A program made the position numbers and the translations under genes. Shown here piece by piece: positions 1 through 11,739 of a DNA stretch of 64,000 nucleotides; the stretch's first letter is position 1; every line of letters starts with the position of its first letter. Origin of the DNA: Athripsodes cinereus (Eukaryota; Arthropoda; Insecta; Trichoptera; Leptoceridae); assembly GCA_947579605.1 (NCBI GenBank), contig OX388329.1:27940693-28004692 (forward strand). Direction: 5' to 3'. The notes under the pieces were generated by a model. The model had not been told where the DNA came from, searched no databases, and worked only from the letters and a program-made list of their open reading frames with translations.

Positions 1-61
1 GTCTTACAATAGACTCTAACGCATTACCATATTATGAAATAATAAAATTATAATGATAAAA

Positions 62-128
62 ACTTGATTCAATCAATATACACACAAAATCCATCACCAA
101 TATGGATACAATAATTAATTAATTCCAA
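62..128 (-). repeat. Degraded LINE 3'-tail copy
   Basis: The segment carries a 'gattcaatcaat' block followed by 'caccaatatgg' and 'acaat', in the same order as the better copies at 9812-9900 and 25535-25612. On the minus strand those copies read as a LINE 3' end with an AATAAA signal and a TTA-rich tail. This one lacks the tail and is the most diverged. Confidence 0.35.
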
Positions 129-129
129 G

Positions 130-1610
130 CATTTTAGTAAACAATCAATTGATATATGTTAAATTTGATATTTATAAATCATAGTCTTTATTTATCAAGT
201 AAATTACTAGTTTTGAGTGGAAACTTATCATACTATTATAGTTCTGAGCTTCGACACCTACATATATAATAATATTATGTCGCTTATAGCTTTGTTTTGC
301 ACACTTGCTTTATTGACTGAATAGTAGTGTTAGTTGTTCAATTATTATTATCCATAGTACGATATTAATAGATAAAATCAATACAACAAACTAAACTTTA
401 ATACCCAACTGCAGGATGTAGTTTATTAGTCAATATTTAATGTAGGTATACTAAATTCAGTAAAAGATTTCTTTTATCACTGACAGCTGTTAGAAAGCGT
501 TTGATTTGCTATACGATATAAGATATACTCATTGATAAGTTTTTAATATTAATCGAAACGAATTGAAAAAAGACAATGTCTAATTATTATTTTGAGTCGT
601 CTTAAAATGGAGTTAAGTAAAAAATGTATAAAATTCTGGATTTGCGAACAAGATTTTTAGAGATGAGAAAGGAACAGCTCAGGCTAGATGATCTGAGGAC
701 ATAATGCAGAACAATGGAATGAAACAGATGGACGCTATTTGGATAATATTGGAAAGCCAAAACTTATGACTACCATTGGAAGAAAGCAAAAACAAGAATG
801 AAGATGGAGCAAATAAAAAATCTGTAGTTAATTCGGTAAGTAAGCCAGGTTGCAATGAATTGAAGAGGTTTTCAAGTGATAATTGTTTGGATTAATTTGT
901 CCATTACCTACTACTGGCGCGAACCTCGAAGCTCCATAACACTTCGACAGTTTATTGCTTATTTCACGTCGTGTGATACAAACAGTCATGTCCAAAAATG
1001 GAAAGGGTCCCATTTTAATCATAATTTACGATAACATTCAACGAATACCTATTACTTAAGGTACGGTTAAATGGTATATTATATTGTATCTCATTGTTCT
1101 CTCAGAGATTGTGGTTTGCAGCTCAACTAATTGATTTTACATTGGTCGAAGGTCCCTAAGATCACTTGCTAACTATAAAGTCAATTATTGTTGGTTATAA
1201 AGATTTACTCAACATGCTAACATGATCTTTGCACATATGTCGTTAAATTACATACCTACATTCGATACAGTAAATTATTTATAAATAAATAAGTATGGTT
1301 TTTCACATAAATGTACTATATTTTCTGTTAAAATTAAGAAATACTACGAATATCAACTAAGTCAAGTAAAAGAGTGTAAAGTACCTAACATGGTTATTTG
1401 AAAGTTAGTCGAATGAATTGATCATGCATTCCAAAAGGCACATTTAGATTGTAGTTCATTCATTCGTACAATCACGGTATTTCCGTTAAGTGGCGTAGCC
1501 AGCGGACAGAATGCTTGTAATAAACATGGAAATCGTCTTATTACTCCATGGAACTCGTTTCAAAATTCATCACCTGATTATTAGAATGTTTATACAGAAT
1601 ATACCTTCAT
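130..1610. other. No gene seen; AT-rich spacer
   Basis: Both strands carry only short ORFs without recognisable motifs. A stretch near 655-770 loosely resembles the acidic/basic C-terminus of LINE proteins but contains stops and was not called. No repeat ends were seen. Confidence 0.5.
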
Positions 1611-1611
1611 G

Positions 1612-1828
1612 ACGACCGGTGTGGCGTGGAGGCTAACGCACTTGCCTTTGAGTCACGAGGTCCCGGGTTCGATTCCCGGCCAGGGTAAAATGAAGAATGA
1701 CCTTTTTCAGATTGTCCTGGGTCTGGGTGCATTGTATATGTGTATCGTCGTGTTAGTACCCATAATACAAGATTCATATCTTAGTTTGGGACTAGCTCGG
1801 TCTGTGTGAATTGTCTATACATGTTAAA
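1612..1828 (+). mobile_element. tRNA-derived SINE, family A, copy 1
   Basis: The 5' part is tRNA-like, with an A box (TGGCGTGGAGG, 1622-1632) and a perfect B box (GGTTCGATTCC, 1666-1676) inside a GGGTTCGATTCCCGG T-arm. These would drive Pol III transcription. A tRNA-unrelated body follows (AAAATGAAGAATGACC... to GTGTGAATTGTCTAT). Compared with the copy at 28208-28465 it lacks about 25 bp in the middle of the body, where a short TGTATATGTGTT-type repeat sits. A 66-aa ORF across it is a by-product. SINE calls rest on box structure and on four other copies in this window. Confidence 0.85.
1622..1676 (+). promoter_or_regulatory. Internal Pol III promoter (A and B boxes) of SINE A
   Basis: The A box is at 1622-1632 and the B box at 1666-1676. 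The 33-bp gap between them is within the tRNA range. The B box matches GGTTCGANTCC exactly, so this copy may still be transcribable. Confidence 0.7.
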
Positions 1829-1991
1829 ATTTAAGGGTGTAATATAAGATAATGCTTAGATGTATTTTTCACAATTCACTTTTTCAGTACAGAATTTTGA
1901 CAAGTTCTTTTGATATAAATTGCTTTTATTTATAAAAGTAAGCACATTTTCATATTAAAATATGTACGTTTGGATCGCAAAGACGGAATAA

Positions 1992-2062
1992 TTCGTCAGC
2001 GGGGCTCGAGCCCGTGATCTCTTAATCGAAAATACAATCCGGCTGCGGACCACTTGTCTTTA
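1992..2062 (-). mobile_element. tRNA-like fragment, possible SINE head
   Basis: Read on the minus strand, a box-A-like stretch (TGGTCCGCAGCCGG) is followed about 35 bases later by GGGCTCGAGCCCCG, which resembles a T-arm with a B box. There is no CCA-ready acceptor stem or full cloverleaf, so a SINE head or tRNA pseudogene is likelier than a functional tRNA. Only one copy is seen here. Confidence 0.4.
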
Positions 2063-2723
2063 TAATATTTTTGGTTTTATAAACACGTCAACTTAAATAA
2101 AATGCAGTTTGTTTTAACTGTCTGACAATTTAAAATATAAGTATTTGATTGCCACAATTTTGTCAACTAAACAGTTGTACACAGTTAGTATTTTTGTTGT
2201 CGCTCATATTAAGTCATCTAATCACTTGTAATCGTGAATGCTTATTTCTGTATTTTTTGCAACCTACTATTTGAATTTTTCGTCACTCATTTAAATAGTA
2301 TCCGTAATCGAATATATCTTATGTTTTCAATTCACTCCATATTACATACATATTATGAAATAAGTAATAGATGCAGATTATAATATATATTGATGCGAGC
2401 AATTGTAATTGGTGTAAGACTCTGTGCTACACAAGGTCACATCACCATTATAATGTTCAGTAAATACTTTATGTTAAAGATTTGTTTACATGTTGTAACA
2501 CATTGAAAGAAAAAATAACATTTAGAAATGCATCTAAAATAATGTTTTCTCAGCTATATGCGTTTGTCATATTATTATTTATCAAAAGGAGGTTCTAATT
2601 TTGCGTTCTTCGATTGAGTGATAACTTATTTCTTTTAGATTTTCTACTCCACCACAGTTACTTCAATAAGTCTATGATAGAGTCGTATTTGTAGAAAAAA
2701 AATTGCCGGAATGGCTCGTTATT

Positions 2724-2829
2724 ACTCGTGGATGTTGATCCTAGAAGTTGTAAAGCGCTCTTGAAGTAATGTTACCACTCGTGGATGTTGATCCTAGAAG
2801 CTGTAAAGCGCTCTTGAAGTGATGTTATC
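2724..2829. repeat. 53-bp unit, two tandem copies
   Basis: The unit beginning ACTCGTGGATGTTGATCC is present at 2724-2776 and again at 2777-2829, differing at only a few positions. It looks like a recent local duplication. No coding potential was seen. Confidence 0.85.
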
Positions 2830-2856
2830 ACAATACAGCGCTAAATAAATTGTCAT

Positions 2857-3016
2857 ATTTTTAACGCGGTGGCAGAATTGCCATCCATACTTCTCACCAT
2901 TATACAACCAGATTAGTCTCCGTATGATCAGTCATGGTCTCACAAAAACTTAACAGTCTAATGCCGTGAAAGTTTCACTTATCCAGATATATAGGATATC
3001 AAAGGATTAGGCCTAA
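2857..3016 (+). repeat. Dispersed repeat R1, copy 1
   Basis: Starts at TTTAACGCGGTGG and runs to GGATATCAAAGGATTA. The same blocks in the same order occur at 26912-27072 (for example CATTATACAACCAGAT and ATGATCAGTCATG), about 24 kb away, at roughly 80% identity by eye. The family is not recognised. There are no clear terminal repeats or coding sequence. Confidence 0.65.
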
Positions 3017-3019
3017 AAT

Positions 3020-4015
3020 ATGGGTTCAAAATACCAGCATTGTGCCTGAAATATCTGTGTTCAAAAACCTTCTAACGATACTAAAAGTATTTATTATAGT
3101 AGATTTTTGATATTATTTGATGTACAACTTTATCGGTAAATCTAATTTTTGTTAATTATTTATTAAAGATTTTGATGTTACTCTGAAGCTGACAAATAAA
3201 CAACCTGTTCCTTGTATAAGATTATAACAAATAGCATGAAAATGGGTTATTTAGAGTAAATCATTCGAGGTGATCTGATGGTAGACTCTACTTTAGATGG
3301 TAGATATTACCTACCACCATGATGAGAGCATACGGGTTTATACAAATCAAAATTCATCTTCTTAAAAAAAAAATGTGCGATTTCGTTCTATGAATGAAGA
3401 AGGAAAGCGTTTTCATTGACTTATCGAAATCAGGTAAATGAATAATTATCATATGGAGCTAGATTTGAAAGCGGAGTCACACTAATAAATCTTAACATCC
3501 TTAACAATATTGCCGAAACAATTCCTAGAAAATAAGCCTGTTGAAAATGTATAGAAATAATACCAAAGAAGCGTTAAAACTAAACTCAACTATAAACATG
3601 TCGAGACGCTCTCAGTCAATTTGCATTTCTTTCATCAAATAATATTTTACATTATATTGGCGTCATACAAGAAGCGTGTTTTATTAATAAAATGAAATAT
3701 GTATTATTTCAAACCATTGGCATCGGTATGACTGAGCCATAGTTTAATATAGCATACAATATATGAGAGTGTTGCTGGTATGAGATCATTTCAACTATGA
3801 CTCATCCCTGAACTGGGAAATAATATAATTATACAACATATGTAATGCTAGTATCTTATCATCATATAAAGCATATATGTAGTATGTCATACTGCTTTAC
3901 CTACTCTATGTCTGAATATAATAGTACCTACCTACATACATTATATTAAATTATGAACGCATGGATGAAACACCTCTGTAAGACACTTGCGTGCTGTACA
4001 TACCTACTTTTTCTT
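3020..4015. other. No gene seen
   Basis: AT-rich sequence with no ORF above noise and no repeat ends that I could match elsewhere in the window. Confidence 0.5.
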
Positions 4016-4017
4016 CT

Positions 4018-4227
4018 TTAAGTGCCTTGTCGGGTCCCCTCAACGTTGGCGATCACCTCGGCAAACCTGACCCTGTCCTGCGCCGCTTGGAACAGCTCCT
4101 CCACACTTCGGATGCCGGTCCACTCCCTTATGTTTCGCAGCCAGGACATCTGTCTCCTACCGGGTCCTCGGCGTCCGGACCTACCGAACGTGTAACTACC
4201 TACTGACCGCCGAAATGAAAATGTTAA
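4018..4227 (-). pseudogene. LINE reverse transcriptase C-terminus, SWLRN family
   Basis: The minus-strand frame includes GRRQMSWLRNIREWTG, then EELFQAAQDR and FAEVIANV, closing at a TAA. This is the typical C-terminal tail after the reverse transcriptase domain of one insect non-LTR family. The 5' part (endonuclease and RT core) is absent, as expected for a 5'-truncated LINE. A second, more decayed member lies at 57435-57590. No poly-A or short tandem tail was recognised downstream. Confidence 0.75.
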
Positions 4228-4261
4228 GATGGATGTTTGAGGTCGCAATGAATGAATATAT

Positions 4262-4560
4262 TATTAAGAATGTTACTTATCAGACATCTCATCCGCACAA
4301 ACAACAGACTGAGCAAACTCATCTAAGTAGGAAATAGGAAAGGTGTTCCGATTCTTACAAATCGGCTTAGGCGTACCTTACATGTATTATGGATTAAGTA
4401 TTGTATTATTGATTTGTCATTCATATGTATTAAACCTATTGTAAAAGGCAAATTGCCGTTTATTAATCAAATAAATAAATAAATAAAAATAAATAAAAGT
4501 GTATTTTACCCATGGTACGTGTTCCAATCCCACCAATTCCTGTTTCAAACCACTTGTTAT
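4262..4560 (+). repeat. Dispersed repeat R2, copy 1, split by a LINE tail
   Basis: Blocks CTCATCYGCACAA, AGATTG.GCAAACTC, AGGTGTTCCGAT and CGGCTTAGG occur here, at 48985-49145 and at 57243-57360. The block CCCATGG.ACGTGTTC...CCACCAATTCCTGTTTC follows directly in the 49-kb copy, but here it is displaced to 4505-4560 by an inserted LINE tail (4376-4500). The family is unnamed and no coding sequence was seen. Confidence 0.65.
4376..4500 (+). mobile_element. LINE 3' end with (AAAT)n tail, nested in R2
   Basis: Contains GTAAAAGGCAAATTGCCGTTTATT followed by AAATAAATAAATAAATAAA. The reverse of this block recurs at 7785-7900 and 62685-62775. Its position between two blocks that are contiguous in the R2 copy at 49 kb shows that it inserted into R2. 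Confidence 0.6.
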
Positions 4561-4564
4561 GAGT

Positions 4565-6710
4565 TTTTGTGTTCGATGTTTTCAGAATTTTTGAAATACC
4601 TATTCCAATTTTGGTTGTTTTGGACGCAAAGTCTACTAATATTTTTGTATTCTTTGGGTCACAGTAATCTCTGATAATCGCCAGACACTAAAAACCAATA
4701 AATTTACTTATCAACATTATGAATAAGAGGATGAAACCATGATGAATTTATGACGCAAGTCTAATATGAAAATATATTTAAAACATTGCATTCATAACCG
4801 CATAACCAATAAAAAGGCATTAAAGAGTAGTGCATTAACAGTATATTACAACATTTTAGCATAAGAGCTAAAGAAATCGACGAATATGAATGCCAACGTA
4901 ATAGTTCAAAATTAATTGGTTTGTTGTTAAATGTGCAATACTATGAATAAGCTGCAGAAAGATTGTAAAAGAAAGATCATCTACCAACCTGATCGTCAAG
5001 AACATTCTTAATATTCTGAGATACCTATATTTCACCTTGCAGACTTCCAACACCCAATATTATTTATTTTCCCAATCTAGCAGAATCAAACAGTCATTAT
5101 ATGACAGAAAAACAGATGATACACTCAACATGGGGACCAGCAAAGATTCCATACTTACCAGAAATGAATAATTAGTCTTAAGAAAGAAAATTTTATGTTA
5201 AACATATCAATATTCCAAAATTGAAATTACTTAAAGTTAAAATCAAAACTCAAACTACCCAAAATCAAAATAAAGGTGTCACAAGGAATCATATTTATTT
5301 ATGCGAAAAGCAGGGGCAGGACGGAGGGAAAAAAGTAAAATCAGTCCTATCTTATGGATTGTGTTCCAAGAGAGAGAGGTGTAAAATTGATACATTTAAC
5401 TTCTTTACATCTTTGCAAGACCGAGAAATACAAAAAGTTTGTAACGAGAAACGTTAAACAATAATTGTTTGCATATTTTCCTGACACACTTCTAAGTTCT
5501 CGACATGTTTATTTAATAATACGTTGTCATTCACGTATAAGTGGTAAATATAATTCTAGTATCTCGATATTATATATCTACATAAAATCACTAGAAACGT
5601 GATGAATCAATACGTGTTTTACAGCGCAGGTTTCCTCGTGATTTCATTATACATACACCTGTACTTACATACCCACTGAATCACTTTTAGATTTCACAGT
5701 AAAATCTATTTAAATATTATTATCCACGTATAAGATGCGATTAATGCATATAATATGTTTCTGATGTATGGTGTAATGATGATTTAGTGTGATCCGTTTG
5801 TTAGCAATGAAAACAATAGCTCGGTGATGCATACATAATGTACCTATGTAACTTGAGAACTCTGTTTAAAAAACATAATATTAGGTATCTAAGGATGATG
5901 TTATTGAGGAAAACGTTAGAAAAAATTTTGGAAATAGAATTACATGAATGGGGAATGTGTTGAATAAATTACAGCCATTCAAATGATAAAGAATAGAAAA
6001 ATAAGTGTTATCCTCAATGAAAGGTTTGGGCAATGGTGATCGATAGATCTTGGAGTCAATAAATACTGAAATCCCTTGATGAGCTACTTACTCCAACTGC
6101 GCAACTCCACAAACCAAAGCACCAGTTTTCAATATCTTTTCACGTTATCAGATATCGTGTTTTTTTACATTCAGTTGATTGAAATCGTCCCTCTAGAGCA
6201 GTGATGATCATGATCTGCTACTTAAGGGTCTTTTTGGTCATTTATCATATGAGCATCTAGTTTCAAGTACACCCCCACCTGTCGAGAAAAAAATGCGAAA
6301 TAAGCACTCATTCCAACGAGAGTAAAATTCCAAAGATCTAACGAGATATGTTTCGTTTACATAATATTGTGCTTGATGCTGCAATGCTATTCCGTTTAAG
6401 CAATTATTTTCTCTTCATTTTAAAAGACAAGGTATTTAACACTACTAGTTTTCTTATAAAATTACAGTGTACCATAGCAAGTAATTGCCAACAATATAAC
6501 ACTCTTCATATTAGGTCTGTTACTCATAGCAATTGTGTAATAAATACTTTGCAACCAACGAGTTCCACAATGGTTCTTTCAACATCATTAATATAAACAT
6601 TTACTAACTGTAGTTCTGACTTATTATAATTATGATTGTGACTATTTAAGATATTCATTAAAATGGAACATAAAACAATAATATCTTAATCTTCAATAAT
6701 ACTTATTTAC
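4565..6710. other. No gene seen
   Basis: Two kilobases of AT-rich sequence. The longest frames (61-82 aa) are low-complexity or lysine-rich with no domain pattern, and no repeat shared with the rest of the window was noticed. Confidence 0.5.
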
Positions 6711-6714
6711 TGCT

Positions 6715-6955
6715 AGCCTTTTTCTCTCTGCTGCTGAATATAGACCTCTTAAAAACTTTTTCACACTTTCCGATCACTACAGCAACACGACACCATTGTT
6801 TTCCCATCCCTTGGACAATATCGTCAACCCATCTTTTTTAGGGCCTTCCAACTTCCAACACTTTTTTTGTCCTCTCACGGCCTCCATTCAAGAATTCTGG
6901 AAGTCCACCTGCCATTCTCTCGCCTTGCGATATGACCAGCCCATAAAATTTAGAT
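6715..6955 (-). pseudogene. LINE C-terminal fragment, AGHIARR...YIQQ family
   Basis: The minus-strand translation reads AGHIARRENGRWTSRILEWRP, then KKRW-type basic residues, then SDRKV and VYIQQQREK, with several stops and frame changes. These are the landmarks of a widespread insect LINE C-terminus (GHxxRR, then RPxxRWxDD, then DRxxWKxxEExYxQQW). Related decayed ends lie at 31325-31415, 38420-38600, 42345-42560 and 43475-43620. No intact RT core is present. Confidence 0.65.
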
Positions 6956-7784
6956 TTAATAATCTATTCTAGAAGAAATGGTTACATCAGTTCAATTCCG
7001 AAAAACGAACAGATATTTCTATTCACTTTGGGAATCGATCCCACAACAACTAATAAGGCAAGTGTTTAAACAAAACTAGTCCATCTTATTTGAAATAGGT
7101 TCGGCAAAGGGTGGGCAAACTTACAACATCGTTGATCTACAATAATAAAATCGAACAACGAGCAATTGAATCGCATGAAAAAAGGTTTCAGATTCCCGAA
7201 ACTTGATGATGTCCCCTATACTAATTTCTACCCTATAGTCGTTACATTTTTAAGGTTTAGGAATTTGAAATAATATTTCAAGATCCCTTCTATTTTATTT
7301 AAGAATATTTTTTCACAGAACCTCGATTTAATAATTTCCCTTAAAAAGAAACCAATATTTGTTGTTGTTGCTATGTCTGAAATGATTTGCATCATATCGT
7401 TTTACGGTACGTTTTTATATACTTATTTTACGTAAGTATGCGCGGGATTGACCCACCTCCGGTGTATACGTCATTATATTATATAAATGATGACCTTCCT
7501 TTAGGAATGCGTGATACAAAGTCTCGACACTTATGAATCGACACGAGCCTAGTTAAGAGTACTTTTAAAGAGCGGGCAACAAACCCAATCCCACTGTAAC
7601 ACGAAATGATCAACCATCATGATATATGTGTCTCTGGCAGACATTACTGCATTTAACACATCAATAGGGTACTTAATTTTTTGACTTAACAGTTATTTTT
7701 AGAAAAAGTATAAAGATTTTTTTTGAAAAACCTTTCTATAGGCCCATATATTTTTATTTCTAAGTGTCGCGCACTTTTTCTACG

Positions 7785-7900
7785 TGCAATATTTATTTAT
7801 TTAAACACAATATACGACAATTGCCTTTACAAGTATACAGATAAACTTTATAACATCACACAATCATTCAACACATGTACGAAAATATAAAAACAGACAA
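7785..7900 (-). mobile_element. LINE 3' tail (TTTATT tail type)
   Basis: AATATTTATTTATTT, then a partial ACAATATACGACAATTGCCTTTACA block, matches the tail at 62685-62775 and the inverted copy at 4376-4500. On the minus strand it ends in repeated AAATA units. Only the last ~100 bp of the element is present. Confidence 0.5.
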
Positions 7901-7915
7901 AACATACTCAACATA

Positions 7916-8432
7916 ATAATAATAATAAATATTTATTTTATTATATTTGATAATTTAAAATGAAGCGTTACAAAGTAAATGCCGATACAATTAATGAAAA
8001 CATACTCCAGTTAAAGTCAGAAAATAAAAATGAAAATTTAAATACAAATACAATAAATTCATTAAAAGACAAATTTTAGTCACTAGTCAAGATATTAAAA
8101 AAAATCAAAAAATAATAATAATAATTTTAGAACTGCACAAAAATACATGAACATGAGAAAATCCACTAGGTCTGATCTGAAAGAAGCGATTCTATTATTT
8201 TAAACTTATATTCTAACAGAGATGTGCCAAATACGTCTACAACATCCGCATATTTGTTTCCAAGACGCTGCAATCTGTTGACAGACAAGTTAAAATCATA
8301 AGAAGTGCTGGAACTATTACAATAAAAAGGTAAAGCCTGTCGAGTAGCCCTTATGGGAACATGAAAATTAAACTTCAACAATATATCTGGACAATCAAGA
8401 TTCCCGTGAATTATTTTATGTAACAAAATCAA
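7916..8432 (-). pseudogene. Jockey/CR1-type LINE C-terminus with 3' UTR
   Basis: The minus-strand ORF at 8166-8432 (88 aa) contains LHKIIHGNLDCPDILLKF, HVPIRATRQALPFY, NRLQRLGNKYADVVDVF and a final KIIESLL. This is the usual end of a jockey/CR1-like reverse transcriptase, where segments of this kind follow the RT domain. The frame is intact to its stop. About 240 bp of 3' UTR follows, ending in (TTA)n with TAAATATTTATT (7916-7940). The 5' end is truncated. Compared with other LINE scraps in the window this one has no internal stop, so it is fairly young. Confidence 0.8.
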
Positions 8433-9202
8433 ATCAAATATGTTGATAAATATTCTATTTTAGCTTCTAGGAATTGCGTTATACTAAAGATTACAATGAG
8501 TTGACGTTTTGAAACAAACTGGTGCCGGAAACTGAATTTAAATTCCTCAGAGTTGTAGGTGTTAATCATCTTTGGAAGATAAGTAAAATTCATATAAGTA
8601 TAAATAATTTAATAAAAAAAGTTACTCTACACGCGTGCGTCTTTGAAAATCTGGCTTTTGGTACAATGTCATTGATTTTCAGGCGGAAATGTCGTGAAAA
8701 CACTTCCTATCAGGTAAATAGATATTTACTAGCTGAAAACATATACAATACATCCTTTGTTTTTTCATCAAAATTATTTTCTCAGCCATCTCAGTTTTAT
8801 TTATAGCCACCCTCGTGACGAACTCACTTTTCATTTCATATCTTCCTCTAAAACACTCTTTCTTACTCTCAGAATTTTACGATACATTCTTTAAAAATAT
8901 TTTTAACGAAATCAATTCGAATGTCCATTTCCATGACTCAACAAGTAGAAATATCTTGTATTCGAGAAATCTCCATATTTGTAATTTTGGTACCTATACC
9001 TATTCGAATTTTGCTTTAAAAACACAATAGAAAGTGAAATATACTAATATATGATAATCACGGTATTAAAGAAATAAGTTTTTTTTTGTTCCATTCAATA
9101 GTTAAAAAATCCAAATATTTATTTATAGGTATTTTTTTTATCTATAATTAAATATTTTATATATAAAGGGAACTGTGTATTTTTATACAGTTATTACTAT
9201 AC

Positions 9203-9526
9203 TATCTATACTATACTATACCCTCACGCCGTGTCCCAAGTGGGGTAGGCGGAGAGAACGGAACGCCAAACAGATCTATCTTTACACACTTCCTTCGCTT
9301 CCTCCACATTCATACAGTTCCTCATACACGCACGTCGGTTCCTCTTACTCAACACGCGGCCGTCCTTGAGAATTTGATCCACGTGATCAAGCCACGTGGT
9401 TCTCGGACGCCCGCGTTTCCTCACACCCTTTCTTTCAGATAAGTATATCCTCTTTGTCATTCTTTCCTCTTTCATTCGTTCCACATGACCAAACCATCTC
9501 AATTTATTTACACGCATTCTGTCCAC
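9203..9526 (-). mobile_element. LINE family D 3' end with (TATAG)n tail
   Basis: The minus-strand frame 9224-9526 reads KLRWFGHVERMKEERMTK, RKRGRPRTTWLDHVDQILKD, RACMRNCMNVEEAKEVCKDR and ends SVLSAYPTWDTA at a stop. This is a complete C-terminus of an insect non-LTR retrotransposon, truncated upstream. After the stop, CTACCCCACTTGGGACACGG runs into CGTGAGGGTATAG and repeated TATAG (9203-9223). Family members lie at 37790-37950, 46670-46810 and 47333-47610. The same 3' end closes the S repeats, for example at 55300-55355, which suggests that this LINE supplied the machinery that moved them. Confidence 0.8.
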
Positions 9527-9809
9527 AACAGTCAGTCAGTATACAGTTATTTGTTTGTGGAATTAAAATAGTGGCGTTGATTGTGCGAATTACCAATTTC
9601 CTTTATTATATTTACTAAAAATATATGATATAAATATATCCTTGAGGTGATTTGGCACGTAAACGACACTTAAATATTGTCTAATAACAAAAGCACGAGC
9701 TCTGCTCATATTTGAGGGAATGATTTTTTTTGCTTACTGTATAATTATAAGTAAATGATTGTTGTTGTAAATTGTATATTTATCAAAAATAAATATATTT
9801 GAAAAAAAA

Positions 9810-9905
9810 ATGTAATAAATACTTTATTCAATCAATCAATAACAATGTACAAATGTTTATTTATCTTTTAATTTTTATCACCAATATGGCCACAATTAAG
9901 TTGCA
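9810..9905 (-). mobile_element. LINE 3' tail (TTA type)
   Basis: AATAAATACTTTATTCAATC, ACAATGTACAAATG and CACCAATATGGCCACAATTA match the copy at 25530-25612 almost base for base. On the minus strand it ends TTGATTGAATAAAGTATTTA, with a polyadenylation signal. Only the untranslated end is present. Confidence 0.6.
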
Positions 9906-11735
9906 GCAGCCTCACTAGGTTGCCCTGTATCGAGGCGTGCTTGAATTAAATCAACATTGTCGATATTTTCGACTTGTTGTGTTATGGAACTCGACAGCCG
10001 TCACGTACATTATTTCAAAATTGGGTTGATTTTGTTACTTTGAGAAGGAGCAAGTATAAAATTTTATAATATTATTTTAGTATGGAGTCACTGCTACATC
10101 TATATTTCTTGAATATGTTGAATTCTCTGGAGACATTTTCAGGCATCCTATTGTAATACGTTCGCCCGCAAGTGAAGTGCTGCTTGCTCAGGAGACATGC
10201 AACATTCCATTCCATTATCCAATAATGCATAGACATTTCTCAACAATACCTTTTACTTTATATCATTTCAGTCTATCTTTTCTACCGTCTTATTCTGAAT
10301 CTTGTCTTCTATATCTAATACTCGACAGAATTCCTGTATTTGAGTTTTAAAGTTGAAATATTTTTTGGCAGAGCAATTTTTTTCCGCAGTGAAAATATTC
10401 ATTGGTATCTACTTAAAAACTTTTATCTTTACCTATGTTCCTATAAATTTATATATACCATCAAGCCATCATGGTATTTTCCATAAGAAGGACGGCTAAC
10501 AGGTCAATCACATAAAAATGATATGATTTCTTTTTAAATATATTTTTTTTATATTTTTTTTTTTACTCAGTTCTCTTGATAATCTGAAGGTAGCTTGTCT
10601 AGCAGCTGAGCATATAATTGTTATTAGTGTGAAAAAGAAACCGTGTTTTTACATTTTGAAATTAATTAATTATCTTCGTATTTAAAGTTATCGACGTTGT
10701 TAATTAATTCTTGCAATGATAACGATTGAGAAATGACCATAACTGTTGCAACTGCATCATCCATTATACAATTATAACAATAATAACACAAGTGATGATA
10801 ACAATGATGATCATTCATAACAATTAAGTTGTTATTGATACTGTTTATAACAATGTGGAGCATGATCATTGATCTAATAAACGTAGTACCAATTTACTCA
10901 GAAATAGTGTTCCAAAATTGATAATAATAATAATCCTATGATGTTTCATTCTATAATATTGAGATGGTTATCGTCTACCTCGCATCTATAACATAGCAAG
11001 TATTGTGCATTGTATATACTTGGCAAATTCATAAGAAATCTCTTACAATTTCTGTGAAAACTAAAATTTAGTAATATTGGAAACGCAAAACGACTCTTGT
11101 TGTCAAAAGGTGTTATTATAATAATAATAATAACCAGACAATTCTTTTTAAGATGCGTCATCGCAAGGGCCCATTCAAGAATCATAACACCTCCTGAACA
11201 ATAGGTTCTTCGATTTTGCCCAGAACACCTCCACACTCTTCAGAGTTCGCAAATCATAAGAATTTTTGTTTCACTGCAACGGATCAACCACGCAGAAGGC
11301 ATGGTTGGTCTAAAATATTTAACTTCTTCTAAAATACATATATCCACCGGTATTGTATAAAAGTAACATATTTTTAAAAATACATCTACAACGAAAGACT
11401 CGAGAGAAATATGAAAGTATGGTTTTGAACCAACGCAACGATCATTTAAAACTGATTGATATGAAAATACATTGGACGCAAAATTTTACTGGTCGCATTT
11501 ATATTTTTTTCATTAAATTTCCAGTCTAAATTAAAGATCAATGATCATGATATAGGTACCTATGTAATTACAGTCATGTACTTAGTGATACACATCATGA
11601 ACATCATTGTTAGTAGATTAACAACACTGACGTAGATGAATAATTATTGTTGATCGAATGTTGAATGGTCATATTTGCGAATTGAGATTAAATTTATTTC
11701 CGTTCAGTCTTTGGCAAAGTATAGGATAGAAAGCC
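9906..11735. other. No gene seen; one possible LINE tail
   Basis: Mostly AT-rich. Around 11100-11240, a minus-strand stretch (GTGTGGAGGTGTTCTGG... then a run of ATT triplets at 11113-11131) has the shape of a LINE 3' end but has no partner in the window. Trinucleotide runs at 10920-10933 are simple repeats. Confidence 0.4.
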
Positions 11736-11739
11736 TATT

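Noticed and set aside
655..790. Possible LINE C-terminus (RKEQLRLDDLRT...)
   Set aside because: Resembles the style of LINE tails, but stops interrupt it and no second copy supports it.
1992..2062. Functional tRNA gene
   Set aside because: Box-like motifs are present but arms do not pair into a cloverleaf and no acceptor stem is visible.
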